From contig JAEHOE010000214.1 in assembly GCA_016858145.1 (NCBI GenBank), forward strand, positions 1-64,000: a stretch of DNA of 64,000 nucleotides. The letters run 5' to 3'. A program made the position numbers and the translations under genes. This document shows, one piece after another, positions 24,027-34,024 of this stretch (positions are counted from its first letter, which is position 1; every line of letters starts with the position of its first letter). The DNA is from Edaphochlamys debaryana (Eukaryota > Chlorophyta > Chlorophyceae > Chlamydomonadales). The notes under the pieces are model-generated. The model saw nothing but the letters and a program-made list of their open reading frames with translations, was not told where the DNA came from and ran no database searches.

Positions 24027-25086
24027 TGCGAGACACTAAGTGTGAGCCTCCCTCGCCAATTGCAAGAGAAACGAGTGGCTCTCTAACCCCGGCTAACAAC
24101 GAATCAAGCGCATGCGGAGTCTCGGTGCTCACCGGGCCCAGCCCTAGCCGGGTTAGAGGTTGTTGCTGCATGACTGCTATTCGCCCGTGACGGGGTGTGG
24201 GTCGACACGAGTGGGAGCGAGGCCCCTTTGAGCCCGGTTCGGAATCGGCCCCCGCCGTCAACCTCATGCAGTGCAGTGCGTCGGCTGACGGCACTTGTCA
24301 GCGCAGACGTGTTATGCGAGCAACTCGACGTGGAACAGGCCACTTGCCTGCGGGTCGAGCATCAAACCCTCGTCGGCGTCCTAGGTCCGGGTCGCGACTG
24401 CTCGGTCACGCCCAAAGCTAAACTGCGCTGACAAATAACCTAACTGCACACAACGGACAGTAGGCCGCTGACCGGGCCGCCGCAGCACCCCGGCGCAGCT
24501 GTTCTCAAGCTAGGGCCAACTCGCCGACTCCGAAGCGCCCATGCACGCCAACAGGCACAGAACAGCGGGGTCCTTGACGGCCGCCCACGCGCTTGAGCTC
24601 AGTCCTCTCAAGGGGACATTAGCCGCAGCACACCTGCCATTGGCTTGCACGAACTAGCAGCCCATGCATGTCGAGGCGACACATGTCGGGGGCGCGGAGC
24701 GCCACCCAGCTGGGCACCTGCTATTTGCTCAGCCGAGACGGCCCAACGCAAAGAATCATAATGATTCAATCCATCTACCATGCAGCTGTGAGGGGGCCAT
24801 CCTCCCCGGTCCTACCGTTCTCCTTCCAGCCCCGCCGTATGCCCCCGCGGCCCCGCCTCCCCCCCTATGTGCGCTGACCTGCTGCCTCTCGCCCTCTACG
24901 TGCACCGGCACCAGGCGCAGTGTCCTACTGCACTTGGGCATTGCCGTCGAGGCCAACAGCTGAGCCCGGTAATCCGTTCAGGCCCGGCAGGCCTTAACGG
25001 GGCCCAGCCCCTGCAAGCTCCAGCTGCTCCACCACCACGCGCTGGCTTCCTCACGAATGGCTCCTCACATCAGACGGCACCCATCC
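24027..25086. other. Intergenic region between aconitase and rlmN, with direct repeat copy A
   Basis: About 1.06 kb between the 5' end of aconitase and the 3' end of rlmN, both on the minus strand. Half of it (24160-24668) is a repeat also found at 27369-27873. The rest should hold the aconitase promoter and possibly an upstream exon, plus the rlmN 3' UTR. I see no further gene. Confidence 0.6.
24160..24668 (+). repeat. ~0.5-kb direct repeat, copy A
   Basis: Begins TTGTTGCTGCATGACTGC and is nearly identical to 27369-27873 over its length apart from a few substitutions and a 4-base length difference near 24492. Both copies start at the same base. The right ends diverge just after CTTGCAC. No inverted termini, no target-site duplication and no coding capacity are visible, so the mechanism of duplication is unknown. 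Confidence 0.85.
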
Positions 25087-28000
25087 TCACAGGGGCCGCT
25101 CGAACTCCGGCAGGGGCGTCTTCTGGAACTGGTTCCGCAGCTGCCCGCACGCCGCTGCCGCCTCCAGGCCTCGTGTCTCGCGGATGGACACGGCCAGCCC
25201 CGCCTCCTCCAGCACCTTCTTGAAGGCGAACACCCGGTTGCGGGAGGGGCGCTGGAACTCGGACTCGTCCACCTGCGGGTCCGCAACAGGGAGCAGGTTG
25301 CAGCACGGTTGGCCCACAGGGTAGGAATTGCGACTGCCGCAGCATCGTCCCAGGCTTTGCGTGGCTTTCCGCCGATGTGTCTCACTCCCCGGCACTCACT
25401 GGGTTCCAGCGGATGAGGTTGACGTGGGACAGCAGGTTGTGCCTGTGGGCGGTGTTGGTGGGAGGGGCGGGCGGGGGGAAAGGTTGGAGTGGGCACATAT
25501 GCATCCATGGTCAAGTGCAGGCCCTGTTGGCGAATGCCAAGCATTTCCTTGGCTCGTCACAGGACCATCTTGCAAAGGATAAGCAGTGATGAGGTCAGGA
25601 CAACGCCAGAAAGACGAAAACCAAAGCAGGCCGGTTCAAAAGGCAAACAGCTCCGCAAAAACACAACGCGGTCGACAGGATTCGAACCTATGCGGGAGAT
25701 CCCATCTGATTTCGAGTCAGACCCCTTAACCACTCGGGCACGACCGCAGCTCCCAACGCTCGCTCGCTCTGAGGCGGCGACGGGGATGCCACCACAGCCA
25801 TTCTGGGTGCACTTGGGCAGTGCAAAGCCGGCCAACGGTCGCACGCGCGCCGCCGCCCGAGAGCCCAGGCCTCCGAGAGGGGCAGCCGAGCTGCCCTGTC
25901 CCAGCGGCCTCGCCTGCTCAGCCGGCCAGCCTGCTCAGGCCCTTCACGCCCCTCCGGCCGCAGCGTGAGGCGAGAGCCGCCTCCCCTCCCGCTGTTGTGC
26001 GTAGGCGGGGTGTGGCGTGCAGCCCTTTGAGGGCGCCTGAGGCCGAGCGCAGCTCAGCCCGGGCTCAGCTCAGCCGGGAGTGCCCCGGAGTGCCGCGGGG
26101 GCAGGTGTGGCTGTTCAGCGGACCGACTGGGCACTGGGGCGGCGCAACCCTCAGTGCCGCACGCAACGCCCGATTCCCGCACACGGAAGGACACGCGCTG
26201 ATCCGTGAGGGTGCTGGCAGCTGGCCCTAGGTCGACCCCAGGGGTGTTGCCACCCTCAGTGGGAGCCCTCCGCAGGGTGCCTAGCTGTCCACGTCCCAGG
26301 TGTCGAGTTCTTCCGGCAAGCCTGGCTACTGTGCACCACACAGGCACTGGCAGTGAAGCAGGCGCCACTGTCTTACTGCGGACAGAGCCTCAAAGTCGCC
26401 TCTGCGGTCTCTAGCTGCCTCTGGGGCGGCATCGCCCTGCCCGGCACGTGTGAAGCAGTCGAAGGGCCGTGTGGGCTGCTTGCAGGAAGGCTGGATGTGA
26501 ATCGTGGGCCAAGCCTAGGAGGCCACGTGGGGCTTGGGGGGTGCGAAGGAGTGTGGACACAGAGCGAGAGCGGGGAGCAGCCGTAGACTCCCGGGTCTGG
26601 TCTGTTTCCCTGGACACCTTGAACCAAACGCTGGCACGCTTCGGTGTGCTCGGGCACGGGCTCCGCAAGCACGAGGCGCCAAAACGCGTCAAAACCCCAC
26701 GTTGCTGTACCGGTAGGCGCACAGTGCAGCCGCAATCCTGTCGGCAATGGCCAAGGATGGGGCGGCCGGCGCTGGCGGTTCCGCACGTGGCGCGCCAAGG
26801 GTGTTAGCCTCGCATTGCATAGGGCTACGAGGCTACTTTATGGCGCAGCATTCTTTCGTTTGCTCGCATTCGCTCTCAATGGCCGCAAGTGCAATCTCAA
26901 TTACCCATACGTATCCGTCTTGCCCGTGTTGATGATCCCCCCTTAGAAGACTTCGCTCGGGCGAGCTGTGCGTTTCGTCCTTAGCGTGCCCGACGCCGAC
27001 TGGCGGGGACGCGTGTTGCAACATGCTCGAGGCTTGGCCCCCGCCGAGACATTCTCCCGCTGTTCCTTCGGTGAGTTACTATTCCCTCGCTGAGGTTCAG
27101 CACCCTGGGCGGCCTGCCAGGCCTTGGTGGTTGGTGGTGGCGTGGGGTGGATTACCCAACAAGGGGCTCGCGGGCAAGAGCTCACGTGAACACCGAAGCG
27201 CCCATGCACGTTCGCAAGCACGCACGCCGCGCCGTTCCTCAGCCGCCGCCCACGGTTGGCTCCTCCACCCCCCTAACCCGTAACCCCCAGGACCTGACCT
27301 AACCTGGCCCGCGAAGGACCAGGGACCAGCCTCTTGAAGTCCTGATTCGCCCGTCCGTTCATACTCGATTGTTGCTGCATGACTGCTATTCGCCCGTGAC
27401 GGGGTGTGGGTCGACACGAGTGGGAGCGAGGCCCCTTTGAGCCCGGTTCGGAATCGGCCCCCGCCGTCAACCTCATGCAGTGCAGTGCGTCGGCTGACGG
27501 TACTTGTCAGCGCAGACGTGTTATGCGAGCAACTCGACGTGGAACAGGCCACTTGCCTGCGGGTCGAGCATCAAACCCTCGTCGGCGTCCTAGGTCCGGG
27601 TCGCGACTGCTCGGTCACGCCCAAACCTAAACTGCGCTGACAAATAACCTAACTGCACACAACGGACAGTAGGCGGCTGACCGGGCCGCCGCAGCACCCC
27701 GGCGCTGTTCTCAAGCTAGGGCCAACTCGCCGACTCCGAAGCGCCCATGCACGCCAACAGGTACAGAACAGCGGGGTCCTTGACGGCCGCCCACGCGCTT
27801 GAGCTCAGTCCTCTCAAGGGGACATCAGCCGCAGCCCACCTGCCATCGCTTGCACACAAACCGGCCGCCCATGTATTGCGAGCCTTGCAACGAAGCCCTT
27901 GGAGCCCTGCCGCCCCACCCCCACATGTGGTAGACCGGGCAACTGGCTTGACCGCAAGCACACCGCCTGACCCAATGCCACGGAGGGGTCGCAGCCTCAA

Positions 28001-31000
28001 GCGGTCAATCACTTGCTGGGGCCTGCCGCGCATCCTGGCTGCGAGCCTCACGAACAGCCTCACGAATGGACACGGCTCCCCGCCACCCCCCAGAAGAGGC
28101 ATGCAGTACGCACAAGCTTCTGCCTGTTTCCGCCTTTCCACCTTTTCCGCCAGCCTTGGCACGCATTCGTCGGCCCCTGCTGGCCCCCGTGATGTCCCAT
28201 AGCCCGCTCACAGACGGCGAGGGCACTCCCTGCACCTAGCTTGGCGGTAGGAGTCCCCCCCCGGTGTCCAGCGTGGGCAGGCAGCTGGCGCCCCCCGGCG
28301 GAGGCCATGCGACGCAACTCTGAATCGTCCCAGGCTCTGACAGTCGGTGTGGGCCCCCGCCCCACTTGGTGCCGGCTCAGCTGGGCCGCACACCACCAAC
28401 TGGCTTTCATAAGCGCGTGCATCGATACGCAACCGGTATCATCCTGAGGGTTGTGCGCAATCCGGATCAACGCCAGCCAGGCCCAATCCGTTTCGGCACC
28501 GCTTTCCCTGCCCGCACTGGGGCAATCCCACTTGTCAGCCAGCGACCCGAGAGCACACGAACGTGGTCCGTCAGCCGTTACGGCCTGAGCTGGCGACGGA
28601 CCGGTGTGAGCAGCGAGATCCCCTTCCCGTTCCGTCGGTGTCCAAGCCGCGGACCAAGAGCGACAAAACGGCCAGCGGCTGGGCTCTGAAGCGCGGGTCC
28701 CCGGAGCTCTTGCGGGAGGCTTGCACGTTTGGGAACGTAACGACTGCACCGCGTTCCAACTGGCCCTCACCAGTGCTACAGGCTGGTCGCTTAATGGGCC
28801 TGCGAGCCGCTGACTGGGCCTGGTGCCGCATGGCCAAGGTACACGAACGATAACGAGGGGGGACGTCCGAGCTGATCGCCACTCAACTGGACTAATGGTA
28901 GCTGAAGGATGCTCAAGTGCTTGCTTGGGGCAACGCACTTGGTGGGTGCTATGTTAAGGCCGTGCAGCGTGGCGAACCTATGCGGGAGATCCCATCTGAT
29001 TTCGAGTCAGACCCCTTAACCACTCGGGCACGACCGCAGCTCCCAACGCTCGCTCGCTCTGAGGCGGCGACGGGGATGCCACCACAGCCATTCTGGGTGC
29101 ACTTGGGCAGTGCAAAGCCGGCCAACGGTCGCACGCGCGCCGCCGCCCGAGAGCCCAGGCCTCCGAGAGGGGCAGCCGAGCTGCCCTGTCCCAGCGGCCT
29201 CGCCTGCTCAGCCGGCCAGCCTGCTCAGGCCCTTCACGCCCCTCCGGCCGCAGCGTGAGGCGAGAGCCGCCTCCCCTCCCGCTGTTGTGCGTAGGCGGGG
29301 TGTGGCGTGCAGCCCTTTGAGGGCGCCTGAGGCCGAGCGCAGCTCAGCCCGGGCTCAGCTCAGCCGGGAGTGCCCCGGAGTGCCGCGGGGGCAGGTGTGG
29401 CTGTTCAGCGGACCGACTGGGCACTGGGGCGGCGCAACCCTCAGTGCCGCGCACAGCACGCAACGCCCGATCCCCGCACACGGAAGGACACGGGCAGGTT
29501 CGGGAGGGGGCAACTCAACGGCCCGACATAATAGCATCGCATTCGGAGGGTGGACCATGGACGCCGCCGGCCAGGGCGGGGCATTCGATTGAACTGCCGA
29601 CCAGCCAACCAGACGCCGCCTTCTTCGTTCGCCGCTAGAAATTGTGTACGGCCGGTACGGTTGCCCGCCTTCACGCAGCGCGTCGAGGTAGACTATAGAT
29701 CAACTGCATTTCCAGATCAAGCCTGACCTACCACAACGGTGCTAACCAGTCCACCGTCACCGAGTGCTAGCTGCAGCGCACTCATCGCGAACCTATGCGG
29801 GAGATCCCATCTGATTTCAAGTCAGACCCCTTAACCACTCGGGCACGACCGCTGTTGGGGATGCCACCACAGCCATTCTGGGTGCACTTGGGCAGAGCAA
29901 AGCCGGCCAACGGTCGGACGCGCGCCGCCGCCCGAGAGCCCAGGCCTCCGAGAGGGGCAGCCGAGCTGCCCTGTCCCAGCGGCCTCGCCTGCTTAGCCGG
30001 CCAGCCTGCTCAGGCCCTTCAAGGCCCCTCCGGCCGCAGCGCGAGAGCGAGAGCCCCCTCCCCTCGCTGCGCTGATGTGAGCAGGCGGGGTGCGACGCGC
30101 AGCCGTTGGGGGGGATTCAGGCAAAGCGCTGCTCACCCCGGCTCAGCTCAGCCGAGAGTGCCCCGGAGTGCCGCGGGGGCAGGTGTGGCTGTTCCGCGGA
30201 CCGACTGGGCACTGGGGCGGCGCAACCCTCAGTGCCGCACGCAACGTGCAACGCCCGATCCCCTGACGCACTCACACCGGGGGCGCGGCCGGCTAGCACT
30301 GTACAGTGATACCGTCTATGTGAGGACCAGTTCTGTGGATACGTGGTCAGACGCATACGCCTTGAGCCCGAGGCGTCCCTTCCCCCCTCGCCCCCTCACC
30401 CCCCCGGCCCCCACCTCTTCAGCAGCGCCAGCAGCTCCTCCGCGTGCGCCGGCTCGTCGTTGACGCCCGACAGCAGCGTGTACTCGAACGTGACGCGGCG
30501 GCCCGTCGACCTGGGGGTGGCAAAGGGTAGCAGAGAAAGGAGCAGGTTAGCACACAGGGACACAGGTGGACCTCCTACCGTGGGTCCCTCCTTTCCCCCG
30601 CCCCCCTCCTCCTATCCATCCTCCCCCATCCCCCCACTGCATGTCCTCACTTGAAGTACGCCGCGCAGTCCTCCATGAGCGCCTCCAGCGGGTAGGCCTT
30701 GGCGGAGGGGATGATGCTCTCGCGCAGGGCCTGGGTGGGGGCGTGCAGGGACACCGCCAGCACCGCCTTGACGTCGGCGGCGGCCAGGCGCCGGATGGTG
30801 TTGGGCACACCTGGCGGGTGGTGGGTGGGAGGGTAGGGGGACAGGGAGAGGGCCGGGCGAGGGTGTAGAGGGGGAGGCCGGGTTGCAAGTGAAGGACAGG
30901 GCTGCGGGACGGCCAGTAGGGCGGCTGCTCCCCCCTCCGCCTCACCGACTGTAGAGATGGTGATGAAGGCGCCGCCGATGCCGATCTGCTTGTTCAGGAT

Positions 31001-33361
31001 CTGACGAGGGAGGGGATGCGGGCAACGCATTTCACTCCAAGCCAAGGCAATGGAAGCACTCGGGGATCGCGTCCGCAACACACATTTCGCCCTCCTCTTC
31101 ACCCGGCTCACGTGGTAGGCCTTGATGACGGAGGGCAGGTTGAGCATGGGCTCACCCATGCCCATGAACACTGGGGGGGGGGGAAAGGGGGAAGGAAGGG
31201 GGTTGTGGAAAACGTGTGGAGGGCGCCAATGCCCGGAGTTGGAGTGGACCAATCCCACCACCACGCTGCACCTCCTGCCCCAACCCAGCCCCGGCCCCAC
31301 CTCCCCGCACTCACCCACGTTGCTGACCCGCCTGCCGTACTGCTCCTGCACCGTCAGCACCTGGTCCGCGATCTCGTGCGGCGCCAGGTTGCGAGCGAAG
31401 CCTCCCTTGCCCGTGGCGCAGAAGGTGCAGCGCATGGGGCAGCCCACCTGGGTGGGGGGGGGAGGAAGCGTGTGGCGGGGTAGCAGGCTCAGCGGGGGGC
31501 AAGCAGGTACCTCGCAGTTGGGCCGCTCCCCTCTGACCCTCCTCCGCCGCACCTGCGACGACACGCACACGGTGAAGCGCCCCTCCGCGGGGATGCCCAC
31601 GGTCTCCACGATGCGCCCGTCCTGCAGCTGCGGGGAGGCAGGGGTGGGGTGGGGGCGGGAGGGGTGGGGGGGCAGGAGGGGGTTGAGCGGGGCCAGAACG
31701 CAGGACCCGGGCATGTGCTCACTGCTGGTTAGGCGTGCCTGCTCAGCAGTACAGTGACCACCCAAGGACGTGCATGGCGTGAGGCTTGCAGCCGTGCTGG
31801 CCACTCGCCCATCCAGCGCAGCTGCCAGCCCCCCGAACCCCACCCCTCCTGCAGCTCCTCCCCACCTGCAGCAGGAACTTGCGCGTGCCGTCCTCGTCGC
31901 CCACGCTGTGGTGCATCAGCGAGCGGCCCGTGCGCACACCGTCCGCCAGCAGCTTGGCGCGCCAGTCCTGGGGGATCTGGGGCGAGAAGAGAGAGAGAGC
32001 AGACGGGTGCGGGGCAGGTCAAGTAGCAGCTGCACAGGCCCGCCGTTTGTTTGCCTGGTTCCCATCAAGCCCCACGCGCCTTACTCCTGGCACCCCCATG
32101 GCCCTCACCTTCCCTACTCATTCCTGCCCGCCCCCGCCCCCCGCCCCCGCCCCCCCTGCCCCCACCGTGCTGATGTCCTCCACGCTCTTGGCCCCCTGCA
32201 GCACGCCCTTCTGCAGCTGCGCCGCGCGGAAGCGGGGCTGGCCGTAGCGCGCGGCCAGGGCCTCCAGCGCCGGCAGCTCCTGGCCCAGAAGCACTGCGCC
32301 AGACAGGGGTGTAGGGTTCAAGGGTCGATTAGGCATGGAGCAGCGGGCAGGGCGGGTGGTCAGCAGATGGACACCGGAGTCACGAACAGGACGCGGCGGA
32401 CCAGCCTAATCAGGAGCTGCTCGGGCCCGTCCGGTCCCCTTGCCCCTCCCTGCCGCCCCCACGCACCCATCTGCGCCGGCTCCTCCGCCGCCTTGACCAC
32501 TGCGTCCGCGTCCCGCTGCGCCGCCGCCACCAGCTGCGAGTCGCCCGAGCCCCAGGCCCCGTCCGTGATGTGGCTGTTGCGGGGCACGAAGGTGGGGTAC
32601 ACGCCCTCGGGCAGCGCCACCAGGCCGGGGGCGGAGGCGGAGTCGGAGGGGGCGGAGGTGGAGGAGGAGGTGGAGGGGGAGGAGGGGGACGGGGTGGAAG
32701 AGGGGGGCGCGAAGGGCGCTGGGCCGGAGGCGGCAGAGGCGGTGCGGGCGGCGCGCCCCTCGTCCTCCCGGGCCCCGCTGGGCCGCTCGGAGCGAGGCCG
32801 GTCGCCGCCGCGGTCCCGGTCTGTCCGGCTGCTGGGCTCGCGGCCCTCGGGGCCCTGGCTCAGCTCACGGGAGTCCCGGCCTCTGCCGGCCCCGCCCACG
32901 GGCGCGGCCCGCTCCGGGCGCCGCCCGCGCTCCTCGAAACGGCGTGGGCCCGGAGGGCCGTCGCGGCTGTCCGCGCCCCTGGGGCCGCGGCGCTCGGCCC
33001 TGCCCTCTGCGCCCTGCTCCGCCGCGCCGCCACGGGAGCTCCAACGCCCGGAGCCCTCGCCAGGGCCCCGCCGCGAGTCGCGGCGGCCGTCGTCGCGACC
33101 CTGCCGCCCGGCGCCGCCGTCGCCGTCGCCACCGCCAGCGCCGTCGGAGCGGCGGTAGCGGGGCGGAGGGGCGGAGGAGGGCGTCGAGGAGGCTGCGGTG
33201 GCGGAAGTGACCAGGGACCGCAAGGCGGGGGTCGGGGCGGTAACGGAGAGCGGCCAGCGGAGGCTGACGGCGGAGCTCGTGGCGGAGGTGCCTGCGAGCG
33301 CCTGCGGTGCCACCCTGGTCGCAGCGCCGCCAGCCACGAGCCGAGCCCCCATGGCTGCCAT
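25087..33361 (-). CDS. rlmN: RlmN/Cfr-family radical-SAM RNA methyltransferase, probably organellar
   Basis: Predicted to methylate C2 of adenosine in 23S rRNA (A2503) and possibly tRNA A37, most likely in the plastid or mitochondrion. Exons 3' to 5': 25087-25272, 25400-25442, 30415-30510, 30651-30810, 30946-31000, 31112-31170, 31315-31447, 31553-31627, 31866-31976, 32166-32293, 32467-33361; phases close to 646 residues. The radical-SAM CxxxCxxC motif (CPMRCTFC, Cys ~406/410/413), the upstream VCVSSQ cysteine (~399) and the methyl-carrier cysteine in EAAAACGQL (~627) are all present, as are [10 protein letters not shown] and VSLHAP. The first ~260 residues are an Ala-rich presequence followed by an Arg/Gly/Pro/Ser-rich disordered stretch absent from bacterial RlmN. 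Start chosen at the ATG 33359-33361. The two last exons, with the catalytic C-terminus, lie beyond a 4.97-kb intron. Confidence 0.9.
25657..25661 (-). terminator. Pol III terminator of tRNA-Ser
   Basis: A run of five T on the minus strand begins 5 bases after the tRNA 3' end, as expected for RNA polymerase III termination. Confidence 0.8.
25667..25747 (-). tRNA. trnS-CGA: tRNA-Ser(CGA)
   Basis: An 81-nt cloverleaf reads on the minus strand. The acceptor arms GCGGTCG and CGACCGC pair fully; the D-arm is CCC...GGG, and the anticodon stem TCTGA/TCAGA holds the loop CTCGAAA (anticodon CGA, codon UCG). A class II variable arm (GGGA/TCCC) and a T-arm with TTCGAAT follow. The B-box GGTTCGAATCC is perfect. 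No intron and no encoded CCA. It lies in the long rlmN intron on the same strand as rlmN. Confidence 0.93.
25683..26195 (+). repeat. tRNA-Ser-associated repeat, copy 1 (contains the intact tRNA)
   Basis: From the T-loop of the tRNA gene through ~450 bases of its 5' flank, this sequence recurs at 28973 and 29788. Only this copy continues into a full T-arm and acceptor, so it looks like the source or the repaired version. The shared flank is GC-rich and shows no reading frame of note. Confidence 0.85.
27369..27873 (+). repeat. ~0.5-kb direct repeat, copy B
   Basis: Second copy of the 24160-24668 sequence in the same orientation, here inside the rlmN intron. The two copies bracket the last two rlmN exons and the tRNA-Ser gene at a spacing of 3.2 kb. 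Confidence 0.85.
28973..29037 (-). pseudogene. Truncated tRNA-Ser(CGA)
   Basis: Identical to the functional tRNA from the acceptor 5' strand to the T-loop, then cut at GGTTCG; the 3' T-stem and acceptor strand are missing. The A box is intact and the B box broken, so it should not give a mature tRNA. Confidence 0.9.
28973..29492 (+). repeat. tRNA-Ser-associated repeat, copy 2
   Basis: Starts at CGAACCTATGCGGG, i.e. inside the tRNA T-loop, and is almost identical to copy 1 for about 480 bases. A small insertion (GCGCACAGC) sits near 29448-29456. The near identity implies a recent event. Confidence 0.88.
29788..29852 (-). pseudogene. Truncated tRNA-Ser with anticodon TGA
   Basis: Same 3' truncation as the copy at 28973, but the anticodon loop reads CTTGAAA, changing CGA to TGA. 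The acceptor 3' strand and T-stem 3' strand are missing. Confidence 0.85.
29788..30262 (+). repeat. tRNA-Ser-associated repeat, copy 3 (diverged)
   Basis: Begins at the same T-loop base as copy 2 but lacks ~34 bases next to the tRNA 5' end and has more substitutions, so it is older than copy 2. It ends near CAACGCCCGATCCCC, as do the others. Confidence 0.85.
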
Positions 33362-34024
33362 CAGCTTTGTGAGCGGGCGGGCCACTTATGCGACCTGCTG
33401 TCGAGCGAAAAGCTGTGCAGGCGGCTGCCGGGGGAATTGGGGTTCCAAGCGTCGCGCCCTGCCAGAGCTACGCGGTGAATCCTTATAGCCTATTCAGAGC
33501 GGGTGGTATCGTATGAATTTGCCGGCGAAACGTTTGGCAAGGTGGACCCCGAGCGCGGATGCAGGACTCCACATGACGGAATCCGCGACGAGCCCCTCCC
33601 GAGCTCGCCTAGCTCGTTCTGCTTTGCTTGTGCGATAACCGAACACTTGCACTCGCCTGCTTAACACCACGCGTCCGCGCGCGCAAAGAGTCTCCGTTTG
33701 CGGTGTGCCGAGGCCACGCGCACGTTACTCGCTTGCCCCTTCCGCTTTCGAGACATAGTGCTTGTCGTCTACGTACTTGGAGCTTGCCCGCAGCTTTAAA
33801 GCCGCGCGGGTCACCGGCGGAGGTCATCCCGGCCATCTCTCGCAGCCCGGTGCGCTCCACCTCTCCCAGCCAGGCGCTAAGCTGTCTATGCCGCATACGA
33901 AGTGCAAACGAGCTGTGGGGAGGTGTGCGTGGCCTCAGCAGCACGTGCCTGACGGCCCTCCCTCCTGCCCCTCGTCAGGGCGCACCCCTCTCTGCTCGGC
34001 GGTCCTTAGCCGCCCACTGCAGCC
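33362..34024. promoter_or_regulatory. Divergent intergenic region, rlmN / TMEM50
   Basis: About 660 bases between the rlmN start (minus) and the earliest likely TMEM50 start (plus), lower in GC than the genes; it must hold both promoters. No clear TATA box is seen. An upstream 5' UTR or short first exon of the TMEM50 gene could also lie here. Confidence 0.5.

Larger units (their letters stand above)
25443..30414 (-). other. 4.97-kb rlmN intron rich in duplications
   Basis: The donor is AAGAG|GTGGGG at 30414 and the acceptor CCCACAG at 25443-25449; phase 2 on both sides restores the frame ([17 protein letters not shown]). All other introns of the gene are about 110-210 bases. It contains a tRNA-Ser gene, two truncated tRNA-plus-flank copies and repeat copy B. 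Other stretches (26200-27360, 27880-28970, 29500-29780) contain nothing I recognise. Confidence 0.85.

Noticed and set aside
25087..25442. A separate gene fragment or pseudogene of RlmN
   Set aside because: The two exons join the upstream part exactly in phase and supply precisely the missing C-terminus, so a long intron is the simpler reading.
24160..27873. Pair of LTRs of one retrotransposon
   Set aside because: The 0.5-kb copies do start with TG and end near CA, but no target-site duplication, primer site or polyprotein is present, and rlmN exons lie between them.
28060..28938. 292-codon minus-strand frame inside the rlmN intron
   Set aside because: No recognised motif, composition typical of random GC-rich sequence, and it lies within a spliced intron.
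31770..33158. 462-codon plus-strand frame across rlmN exons
   Set aside because: It is antisense to well-supported rlmN exons and crosses their introns.
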